From contig JYIP02000005.1 in NCBI GenBank assembly GCA_001051155.2, positions 1 through 64,000 of the forward strand: 64,000 nt of DNA. Reading direction: 5' to 3'. The DNA comes from Chrysoporthe austroafricana. Lineage: Eukaryota; Ascomycota; Sordariomycetes; Diaporthales; Cryphonectriaceae. A model generated the notes under the pieces. The model did no database searches and was not told where the DNA came from. It saw only the letters and a program-made list of their open reading frames with translations. Shown one piece after another: positions 13,276-22,590 of this stretch. The position numbers and the translations under genes are program-made. Position 1 is the first letter of the stretch. Every line of letters starts with the position of its first letter.

Positions 13276-15550
13276 GCGTTATAAGTTAATTTTAATAAAA
13301 ATAATAATTTTATAAATATAAAAAAAAAGCTTAAACTTTTTCTTTTAATTTATTAATTTAATTTTACATTATTAATATTTTTATTAATAAATTAATAATT
13401 AACAATAGTTTTATTTATAGCTTTTTTTTATTTATAATTAAATTTTCAATATTTTTTACTTTTATAACTTTTATAATATTATTTATTAAAAATACTTTTA
13501 TAATTAAATTAATAATATAGCTTTAATAATAATAAAGCTTTTTAATCTTTATTTTTTTAATATTATAATAATTTAAATTGCTTAATTAACGAAATAAAAG
13601 CTTTATAGCTTTATCGTTTATTATATCGTTATTCAAAATTAATTAATTTAATATATTTATAAAGTTAAAATTAAAAATAATATAATAAATATAATATTGA
13701 AAATTCTCGTTTATATACTTTCCGTTAATTATTTTTATAGCTAATAAATGCATTTATAAATTAAAATTGCAATTTATAAAATGCATTATTATAGCAAAAA
13801 TATTTAAACCGTTAAATAAAATTTAAAGATTTATTAAAAAATAAATTTTCAAAGCAATATTACGAAACTATTATTTAATATCCGTAAGATTTTTATTAAA
13901 AGCTTTAAATAGCTATTTTCTTATTATACGGTTTATATACGGTAATAGCTTATTTATTAATATAGAATTCCATATTATTAATAGCTAGCAAAATTAAAAA
14001 GCTTTAAAAATTGCAAAAGGAAAATTATAGCAAATAACGAACTTTATAATAGCTTTTTTAGCTAGCTTTATAATAACTAACGAAAAGGTATTGCTATTAG
14101 CTATAAAAGGCAATATTATTAGCTGCTTAATTCTATTATTAAAAAAGTCGCAATAATTTATTTTTTAATATTTTTTCTATATAAATTCTTTAATATTAAT
14201 ATTAATATTTTTAGCTTTATCGATAAAGCTTTTTAAAAGCCTGAAACTATACTTATTATTATCGCTATTTTTATAATATTTAAAAATAATAAATATAAAA
14301 GTTTAAATTTAATATAATATATATTAGCTAAATTAGTTATAAAAATAATAAAACTATTATTTTGCATATTTTATAATGCTATTTAACTATTTAAAAATTT
14401 TGAAAAGCTTTTTATTAAAACGCTAAATAAGCAATAAATATCTCTTTTTCTTTGCTTTAATATTTAATATTTAGCGCGCTATTGCAAATGGATAAAGCTG
14501 TTTAAAAATATAAATACGTAGCAGGTTTTTAAGAGAGCTTATAGAGAATTAAGTAGCGGCATTATTAGCTTTAATTCGCATTTAAATAAATTGGAAATAA
14601 CGGCGCCGGCTTAAAAACTAAAAAGGATTATTATAAAAAGGCGCTGCTATATTAAGCGGTTAGCAATAATAATATATAATAGAAAACAAAGCGGTATAAT
14701 TAATTAAAAAAGTAAGAAAAGTATATAGGAAATCTCTTTTACGGAAATATAAGCAAATGCATATTTATACGCTTTAATATTACTTTTTCTATAAGTCGAT
14801 CGGCATATAAAATATTAAAATAAACTTATAATTTATATAAATATAAGGCAATAAACCTTATAAGAACTTATTTAAAAGGGGCCGGTTAATTATTTATATA
14901 ATTATAAGCGAATTAATATAAATCTTCAATTATTTAATTATATCGATATTTTTTAATTGCAAACTTGAATTATTAAGCTGCTTGAATATGCTTAACTTAT
15001 TGCGTGCGCTGCCGTTGCTTTTTAAGCAAAAGATTACCTTTTTTCAAAATCTAATATTTCTAAGCCTTTTTGTTTTCGGCTTTTATTAGTCGGTTCTGTC
15101 GTTTCGTATCGGCTTAATCGGCTAGTTTGGGATATTAAAAGCTTCGCAATATAGCTAACGGTATAATAATATTACAGCTAAAGTAGTTTTTTAGCCGATT
15201 TTCAAGCCAATATAAGCGTCGGTACTTAATGGAGATTTCTATATTATATTTCGCAAACCATTTCCTTTTAATAATTAAATTCTAATATATATCGAATTTC
15301 AATATAAAATAATTTCTCTTTTATTTGCTATTTATTTCGAATATTGCAATTATAATATAAATAATTTATTGCTAACCGCTTTTATATTTATTAATTATAA
15401 ATTTTCGTTTTGGAATTAAAATTTATCGGATTTATAATTATTAATATATTTGTAAAGCTAAATTTTTATTTATAAAAATATAATTATCTATTCCGATATT
15501 ATATAAACTTTTAATTCTAATTGCTAATTCTGAATTTGTTAATATATATA
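13276..15550. other. Extremely AT-rich RIP-mutated DNA
   Basis: No family could be read with confidence. Composition and word use match the decayed retrotransposons on both sides, and the sequence is probably the same kind of material at a later stage of decay. Nothing else is visible. Confidence 0.5.
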
Positions 15551-15599
15551 TATTATAAAGCTTTTTTCTTTTAATTAATTTTTCTATATTTAAGTTTTC

Positions 15600-17000
15600 T
15601 TTAAAAATTAATAATAATAATTCAAATTTTAAAGAGGAAATTGCTTTTAAAACGTATTTTTTTCCGATTCGAATATTAATAAAGTATTTAATTAATCCGT
15701 TTCAATATTAATAATCTTTCGTTTTGCCTTTTTGCTTTTAATATATATTTCGTTAACTTTATTTTTATTCGGGCATTTCTGATAAATATAACCGATCTTT
15801 TTATATTTAAAGTATTTTCTTTTTTAATTAGCTTGCAAATCTCTAGTTTTGCAAAAGTTTATTTTCTATTAATTTAAATCTTTTAATATTTGGAAATTAA
15901 TGTTAATTTGTTTTTCTCTTTTCTATTATTAGCATTCGGTATATAAGTTTATATTCTATCGGTTTTTTTGCCTTTTCTTCTTAACAAAGTCTTAATATAA
16001 GCCTTTTCTATTGCTGCAATATTTCTAAGAGCTATAGCAAAAATATCGAAATCGATATTTTCTAAAAAATACTAGATAGCTACCGCTCGTTTTATTTCTA
16101 AAGGTATTTTCTTATAAAGTTCTTTTTTCTAATTCCGTTTAAAAATTTTAGTATTATTCGCAATAGTTAAGAATTTAATAAAGAAATTGCATTAATTGCT
16201 ATTGGTTTAATATTTTAAAGCTTTAAATTTCTCTTATACTTTAATCCTTTTATTTTTATTTTAAAAGAGAGTTATTAAAGTTTGAAAAATATTTTCAATT
16301 ATTTCAAAAGCCTTTTCTTTATTATTTTCGGATATATATAGCTATAAAAAAGCAGCCGCTATCCTTTTATATTAATTAAAAATATAATATATTTTATTTT
16401 CTTTTTCCGAATAATTCTATAAACTATTAATCTGTAATTTATATTTAACTTTAATTAGCCAATTTTTGAAATTGAATTCTTTGCTATTATCGTATTTGAA
16501 TAAATCGCTTTTGCGCTTTTTGCGCTGCTTAACTTTAATTATAATTTTGCTTATAAAGGTTATTTTTTTCTGAAAGCCTATATATTATATAGCTTTCAAT
16601 TTCGTTAATTCTTTATTAACCCGTATTATTTCGGCATAAGCCATTATTTCGGCTTTAATAGCTTTATTATACTATCGAATAAGCCGCTTAATTTTCTTAA
16701 TTTATTAATTATACAATTTAATAAGCTTATTATATTAAATTCAAATAGCTAATTATTCGGCAAAATTGCGAATTATTAAAGCTTGCATTTTGAAATATTT
16801 TTGAACTATCGATTTAATATTTTCAGTATTAATCGGCAAATTCTTAAATCTCTTATTCTAATTTTTTATATAAATTATAAATTAAATATTATTTATAATT
16901 TCGTTTATTTAAGCGATTATATCTTTTTCGATAAATTCTGCTATAAGTTTAATAAAGAATTTAATAAATATTCCTTTATTTCTTTTTATATTAATTCTTT
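15600..17000 (-). pseudogene. Retrotransposon gag-like remnant, minus strand
   Basis: Minus-strand reading gives lysine-rich gag-like protein and a damaged zinc-knuckle region near 15,780-15,850, where GYIYQKCPNK can be made out. Helical gag-like segments such as LEIKRAVAI lie near 16,100. The + ORF at 16,783-17,103 is a shadow with AT-driven composition. Family-level identity is uncertain. Confidence 0.4.
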
Positions 17001-17439
17001 TATTATTTTCAATTTCAGTAAAATATTTATAAATTTGTTAATAAAGCGCGCTTTTCGAGTATATTCTTTCAATATATTTCTGGTTAGCATTTTATATACT
17101 TAATTCGGAATTTCTAATTATCTTATCTATTAGTAAATTCTCTATTATTGCAAGATTTTTGCAATTTATACTTATCTTTCGTTATAAATATATAGATTTA
17201 TTATCGGATCCGAAATAATAATTAATTCTATACAAACGTATATTAAAGTTAATTAGTATATAAAATGGAATAAAAGAATAAATATAATATAATATTACGG
17301 GTTTAATAAGATTAATTCGAAAGATAATGCTATTATATTGCGAGAATATTATATTGAAAAGGGAAGAGTATGCATATGCATATTAACGCGTTATATAAGA
17401 TAAAATCCCCTTTATTAACCTTAATCCTAATGCATAGTA

Positions 17440-18160
17440 TTTAATGCCGGACGCTTCCGTTACATTTTGCTTCAATAAAGTAGTATTGCCATTCATTAAA
17501 TGCATATACTATTGCTATAAGTTTTTTATTTAGTATTCTGTATTATAGTTCAAATTCGTTCAGTTTCTTACTGAAATATGCAATGAGTTATAGTCTTCTT
17601 TGTTTGTCTCGTTGAATCAAGTCGCCGCCGATAGCGTAATTCGATGTATCTGTATGCATTTCAAATTCGTTTTCCAAATCTGCTTTCTGCAGTATCGGTT
17701 CTTTATTGAATCGTTCTTTGATTCCTTCGAATGCTTTTCGCTATTCGGATTTCTATTTAAGTAGTACGTCTTTTTTTATAAAGTTCGTCAATAGTTTTAT
17801 AATATTGCCGTATTTACTAATAAACTATCGGTAGTAATTGCGGTAGCTTTGGAATGTTTTGATGTCTGTAATATTCTATAGTATTAGCCATTTCAATATA
17901 GCTTCGATCTTTTCTTTTTGCATTCGTATGCGCTCTGGTTCGATAGTATATCCGAGGTAATCGACTTTCTGTACGTAAAAGTGGCTTTTCTCTAGTTCGA
18001 TTAAAAGCTTTGCGTTTTATAACTTTTGAAGTACTTGTTATAAGTTAACGTAGATTACCACTCCGCGGCGCACCCCACTCCGCGGAGTGGTGATCTACGT
18101 TATGTGTTCTTTGTATTGTTCGAACGTTTCCGAGAAAATGAGTATATCGTCGAGGTATCA
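17440..18160 (-). pseudogene. Ty3/gypsy RT-RNase H fragment, minus strand, moderately RIP-mutated
   Basis: On the minus strand the RT active-site region reads YLDDILIFSETFEQYKEHI from about 18,160. After the 53-bp fold-back insert come KLLIELEKSHFYVQKVDYLGY and GYTIEPERMRMQKEKIEAIL, then the RNase H start with MHTDTSNYAIGGDLIQRDK near 17,640. Only a few stops interrupt it, so it is better preserved than elements further left. The upstream part of RT is cut off at about 18,160 by the Tc1/mariner remnant. Confidence 0.8.
18048..18100. mobile_element. 53-bp GC-rich fold-back element with TA duplication
   Basis: Two 21-bp arms (18,048-18,068 and 18,080-18,100) are inverted copies of each other with one mismatch, read ACGTAGATYACCACTCCGCGG and flank an 11-bp loop. 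TA sits directly on both sides (18,046-18,047 and 18,101-18,102), as expected for Tc1/mariner-type insertion. It splits the RT reading frame of the surrounding gypsy fragment and, unlike it, keeps CpG-rich unmutated sequence. It is probably a minimal MITE or paired-TIR remnant. Confidence 0.65.
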
Positions 18161-18477
18161 CATTCGGCGGCAAGATGACGCACCTGCGCATAAGGCGCGC
18201 CTTACGAAGGAGCGCCTCGTCGAAGAAGGCATCCAGCAGATGGAATAGCCGCCTTTGAGCCCCGATTTAAACATCATCGAGAACGTGTGGGCGTGGCAGA
18301 AAGCCTGGCTGTACAACAACGTCGACACCTAGAATCTTTCAATGCCTGCACTACAAAACGCCATTGAATTGGCCTGGGATACAGTGCCAGAGGACTTCAT
18401 CAAGAGCTGCGCATTAGCCATACCTAGGCCGTTGCGCGTAGTCATTGCCAATGATGGTCGCAACCCCGACACTTGAG
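18161..18477 (+). pseudogene. Tc1/mariner-type transposase, C-terminal remnant
   Basis: Read on the + strand, it contains QDDAPAHKARLTKERLVEEG, then PPLSPDLNIIENVWAWQKAW and a C-terminal tail ending at the TGA at 18,475-18,477. This is the second catalytic Asp region and the SPDLNxIENxW glutamate block of Tc1/mariner (IS630 superfamily) transposases. The frame has two internal TAG codons, one where the family has Trp before PPLSPDLN (TGG to TAG, a RIP-type change). The N-terminal catalytic part is missing, so the gene is dead. Confidence 0.8.
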
Positions 18478-18480
18478 GTG

Positions 18481-19144
18481 GTGAGACCACCTCCACCGTC
18501 GCTTCAGAAACGACGAGGCTAGTGGCGACGGTAAGCGCCACAGCGATGGGATGATTGCTATCTTTGTTTTTCGATGTATTTCCTAGCTATTGATTTATGT
18601 AATTGTGTTTGTATTGACAGAAATGTAGATCTGGGATCAAGATGGATCAGCATCTTGATGAACATGACGACTGCTCGAAATGGCCTCCAAAGTCACGGAC
18701 TAGGCTTCAATAATCCTTGTGGGTTGCACTCAAAGCTCCAGCGACATCCGCCGGCTTATCCGCGTTCTTACTCGGAAATGTAACTGACTTATGGGGCGCG
18801 CATGACACAATGTACGAGGCGTTGCTGAACATTTGTTCTCGGGCCAGAGTTGTGCCGAAGGGTTGTTGCTTCGGGCAATCATTGTTGGTAAAAGGAACGA
18901 CTTATGCTCCGATTTCGCCCCGAGGCCGCATCGTACAATTTCTTTGCAAGGATCGGGTCAACATGGAAAAGGTAGTTCAACTACTAGGTAAGGATTGGAG
19001 AAGGTGACGTCGAGGCTGCAGAGAGCAATCTGTATAAGAATGTTAAGGCTTTCGTGACACCCAGGGCAAATCTTATTGCCTTGTTGCACCTCCCAGGACC
19101 CCAGTTAGACGAAAGCAGCCCATTATCTTCTCATCGAAACGAAA
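18481..19144. other. Intergenic region upstream of the dioxygenase gene
   Basis: Composition switches to about half GC here. Short ORFs are present but none has recognisable protein. The last 150 bp before the ATG, with a CT-rich stretch and CAA motifs, should hold the promoter and 5' leader of the 2-oxoglutarate dioxygenase gene. Confidence 0.5.
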
Positions 19145-20104
19145 ATGTCTTCAGCCGTGTCAGCGCCCGCACTGTCGCTGGTTCCTCTACACAAGACCTT
19201 TGGAGCTGAGGTCCGGGGCATGCAGTGGAAGGAGCCGATTCCGGAGACCGTGATCCAGCAGATCAAGGACGCCGTCCACAGATACGGAGTCTTGATCTTC
19301 CGCAACGTGAAATTCGACAACGATCAGCACATCCGATTCTCTCGACACTTTGGAGACCTCGACGATGTCTCGGCACACACGAAGGCTGGCCGTGTTCAGC
19401 GATTCCCCGACCAGCCAGAGATTTTTGATCTCTCTAACCTGGACGAACACGGCAACCTGCTGACCGACCCAAACTCGATGCGTGTGGCAGCTGCCAAGGG
19501 CAATTACCTGTGGCACGCTGATATGGCGTACAACCCGCGACGATGTTCTTATTCCATCTTGCGCTCGGTCCAGCTGCCTCCCAAGGGAACCGGGGGGGAG
19601 ACCGAGTTCCTGGACACGCGCACGGCCTTTGCGGATCTTCCGCACGACAAGCAGGCCGAGCTCGAGGCCTTGGTTACCAATAACTCGCTATATCACCAGC
19701 GAAAGCTGGCGGCCCCCGAGGAATTTGCCGATGTCCAGCCTCTCGCCTTCCCCATGTCTCGCCACCGGCTCGTGTCGCTCCACGAGCAGTCTGGCCGCAA
19801 GAACCTGTACGTCACCACGTACGCGCACCATTTTGATGGCAAGAGCATGGAGGAGAGTCGACCGCTGATCGAGGAGCTCCTGGCCTGGATCTCCAAGCCC
19901 GAGTATAAGCTCACGGTCAGGTGGGAGAACGACGGGGACCTGCTCATGTGGGACAACCGGGCCGTCATCCACCGGGCGACTCTCGGTGGATCCTATGGCA
20001 TGACGCACAAGAGAGACATGCGAAGGACTACTGTGAAAGACTCCGGTGCGTCCGCCTACGGGGAGAATGGCGTAGGCGCCTGCTGGCAGGCAGGTATGCC
20101 ATGA
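19145..20104 (+). CDS. TauD/TfdA-family 2-oxoglutarate/Fe(II)-dependent dioxygenase
   Basis: The 319-aa single-exon protein has the double-stranded beta-helix fold signatures of the TauD/TfdA family. The iron-binding HxD is in WHADMAY (H124, D126) and the distal His is in AVIHRAT (H276). The 2-oxoglutarate-binding arginine lies in the RDMRRTTV block (R290-R294). Length is normal for the family (about 280-330). These enzymes use 2-oxoglutarate and O2 to hydroxylate, desaturate or cleave small acids, with succinate and CO2 as co-products. The gene opens the pantothenate cluster and is convergent with panB, 583 bp away. The ATG has A at -3. Substrate is unknown; fungal homologues are often annotated as 2,4-D dioxygenase-like. 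I infer a tailoring step on a pantoate, beta-alanine or pantothenate-type substrate. Catabolism of a sulfonate or aryloxy acid is the main alternative. Confidence 0.93.
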   Translation: MSSAVSAPALSLVPLHKTFGAEVRGMQWKEPIPETVIQQIKDAVHRYGVLIFRNVKFDNDQHIRFSRHFGDLDDVSAHTKAGRVQRFPDQPEIFDLSNLDEHGNLLTDPNSMRVAAAKGNYLWHADMAYNPRRCSYSILRSVQLPPKGTGGETEFLDTRTAFADLPHDKQAELEALVTNNSLYHQRKLAAPEEFADVQPLAFPMSRHRLVSLHEQSGRKNLYVTTYAHHFDGKSMEESRPLIEELLAWISKPEYKLTVRWENDGDLLMWDNRAVIHRATLGGSYGMTHKRDMRRTTVKDSGASAYGENGVGACWQAGMP

Positions 20105-20687
20105 ATGGTGCACGATATGCTACCCAGGGCATAGGATCATCTAGAGGCTCGGAGTGATCGCTCACTGTCTGCCAAGGATTTCTTTATGCTCTTTGTGTTT
20201 TGTAAAACCATAGTTGCTAGACTGCTTTGTAATTGACCGCAATCCATTCTGCGAAAATCGAGAGTCGTCCAGAGTGCGAATTGTGACTTTGCTAGTCGAG
20301 AGAAAGCGCATAAGAACATCGGATCAAAAGCAAAAGTCTGAAGCAGTAGCAGCCATTATAAACAGCCGGGTTTTGGCTGTGAGAGGCCCCGGCAAATATG
20401 TGTCCCCTAATGGTCGTCGTGAGCCCGGTCTTTCGCACTTGTCACGAAGGGTAGGCTCTGAGCAGGAGCAGATGGGCTGGTTCTGATACGCGTACGGACA
20501 AACAATGAACGGCTCACGCTCCCAGACAATGAAGTCACGCGTTGGGGAACATATCTTGTTAGAGTTGCACCTAGCATGTTGTCTTATTATGGCTGTCTGC
20601 TCCACGCGCGCAAACTGTACCTGAATGAGTTTTCTTTGATTACATGGAGCGCAACATTCAGCGTCGCTGCGTACAAACAGGGGGCAC
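20105..20687. other. Convergent intergenic region (dioxygenase / panB)
   Basis: It lies between two convergent stop codons and should hold both 3' UTRs. Short ORFs on both strands have no recognisable protein. I see nothing else. Confidence 0.6.
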
Positions 20688-21865
20688 TCAGACTTGACCC
20701 TGTGCGGCCTGACTCTCTCGACTTTGGCCGCCCGTGACCTGGGTCGGCCCCATGGTCTGGTGGACCCTGAGCTCGAAATCGTAGAGCTGTTCCTTGCTGA
20801 CTGGGTATGTGTGCGCGCTCTCGGGAAACTGGCGCCTCTTGACGGCGTCTTTGTACGCGTTGACGGCTTTTAGCGACTCGCCCCAGACATCACCGTACTT
20901 CTTTACAAACTTGGGCAAGAATCGGCCCGGCGGGTAGTTGCCATTCATGTCAGCCTGAACCAGGACCTGGCCGTCACAGCCATTGCCCGCTCCGATGCCG
21001 ATCGTGGGGATTGTTAGTCTGCTGGTGATGACCTCTGCCACCTCTGCCGGTATAGCCTCGAGGACGATGGCGAAAGCCCCAGCCTCCTGCAATGCCAGAG
21101 CATCCTCAAACACGCTGAAGGCGCCTTCTGACGACTTTCCTTGCACCCGGAATCCACCGAGGGCATGGAGGCGCTGGGGTGTGAGCCCAACGTGGGCGAC
21201 GACCGGGATGCCGACGCTGGTCATCTTTGCAATGGTAGGGGCCATCTCCTTGCCGCCTTCCAGCTTGACCGCCTGGACACGACCCTCTTTGAGGAACCGT
21301 ATCGCCGTCTCGACAGCTTGCTCCGGCGAGACCTCGTAGGATCCCATGGGCAGATCGCCGACCTACAGCTTGCTACGTCAGTCTTTTGTTTATGCGTTTA
21401 GGAGCCGGAGTAGCCGACATGGATGGGTGGTGGGTGCTCGCTTACAATAAAGGCGCCCTTGGTGGCGCGGGCGACAGAGCGGCAATGGAGCAGCATTTCA
21501 TCCACCCCGATCTCGCTGGTGTCGTTCATTCCCAACGATATCATGGACAGGCTGTCACCCACTAGCATCATGTCCACGCCTGCGACGTCGGCCACGGCTG
21601 CACTGGGGAAGTCGTGCGCAGTGACCATGACTATCGGCTCTTTCTTTTCCTTCATCGCGCCGAGAGTGTTGACAGTCACTTTCTTCCTCGAAGGGCCCAT
21701 CGCGACGCTCATGCTTGATTGAGAGCTCCATCGCTGCTGCTGCTTCTGCGGCTGTGGATGCTGCTGCAGTGCAGCCGCCGTCGCCTGGGAAGGCCTTGAC
21801 GAGGATCCCAGGTGTCCCGCGCGGCGCAGGAGAGGGGCGGCCGACCTCGACAGGGCTCGATGCAT
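20688..21865 (-). CDS. panB: Ketopantoate hydroxymethyltransferase (PanB), probably mitochondrial
   Basis: EC 2.1.2.11: adds a hydroxymethyl group from 5,10-methylene-tetrahydrofolate to 2-oxoisovalerate, giving ketopantoate, the first step of pantothenate synthesis. Exons on the minus strand are 21,865-21,446 and 21,362-20,688. The 83-nt intron has donor GTAAGC and acceptor CTGTAG, phase 0, and joins GAFI to VGDLPMGSYE. The product is 364 aa. Metal ligands by analogy with the E. coli enzyme are D104 (VGDS), D143 (GDLP) and E175 (KLEGG); the catalytic Glu is E242 (VLEAIP). The first about 50 residues are rich in Arg, Ser, Ala and Gln and lack acidic residues, which looks like a mitochondrial presequence. 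The gene diverges from the decarboxylase gene and shares a 725-bp promoter region. All key residues are present, so the enzyme is expected to be active. It is probably a paralogue of a housekeeping copy elsewhere. Confidence 0.96.
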
Positions 21866-22590
21866 ACTGTGTGGCGGTGGTCACGACAAGAGTCAGGGGC
21901 TGATGTTTGCGTGGTCTTTTGAGAGTGGCTGGCGGTGGTTTTGTTTTGGCTGTGAGAATGAGAACCGATACGGCAGGAGTTCGGCCCTGAGGTGCTGTGG
22001 CGATTTGTCGCAATTATTATGCAGCAACTAGCACGCTCACACTCCAGCCCGGAAACAACTCCGCCCAATGGCACAGTCTTGGACCTGGTTTCGCGGAATC
22101 AACTTATGGACGAAGCGACCGGGGCAAATACGGGTCGGCCCTAAGTTGCCAGATACAGCGGATGTGGTTCCGGCACAGAGGCTTGTGCGGATACAAGGAT
22201 TCCAATCATTAGACCGACGCACCACGGGGCAAGCAAATGTTACTTCAATCATTAGACCGACGCACCACGGGGCAAGCAAATGTTACTTCCCGCGATAGTC
22301 GCCAGCACGCCGTGGGCCAGGAGAGTCCGCAGCGCGTTAGACGCGAGACATGCGTGGATGTGACCGAGGATCGCCAGGGCTGGGACCGACGTTGGCCACA
22401 GCAGCGTTCTAGCTACACCGACTTCAATGTCATGCTCGAGTCGCTCATGTCCTTGTAGTGCCCGACAAGGGGCAAGCCCAAGTACAAGAACACTACATCA
22501 ATACCAACTGTTGCCATCCATTCTGCTCCTCATTCCTGTCGTCGACACATCCACCACCTGTCCCAGCCCTTCAACCAATATCTAGCAGCG
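21866..22590. promoter_or_regulatory. Bidirectional promoter region panB / decarboxylase
   Basis: This 725-bp region lies between divergent start codons. It contains a perfect 43-bp tandem duplication (22,203-22,288) and a CGG-N8-CCG pair (22,159-22,172) of the kind bound by Zn2Cys6 dimers. Binding by the cluster regulator is inference only. Short ORFs here have no recognisable protein. Confidence 0.55.
22203..22288. repeat. 43-bp perfect tandem repeat, two units
   Basis: Unit 1 is 22,203-22,245 and unit 2 is 22,246-22,288. Each starts CAATCATTAGACCGACGCAC and contains CCACGGGGC. The two units look identical. The repeat sits in the shared promoter of panB and the decarboxylase gene, where a duplication would double any operator it carries. 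Confidence 0.9.

Noticed and set aside
16783..17103. 106-codon + ORF in AT-rich DNA
   Set aside because: It is made of Ile, Phe, Asn, Tyr and Lys as expected from composition. The opposite strand carries the retroelement remnant.
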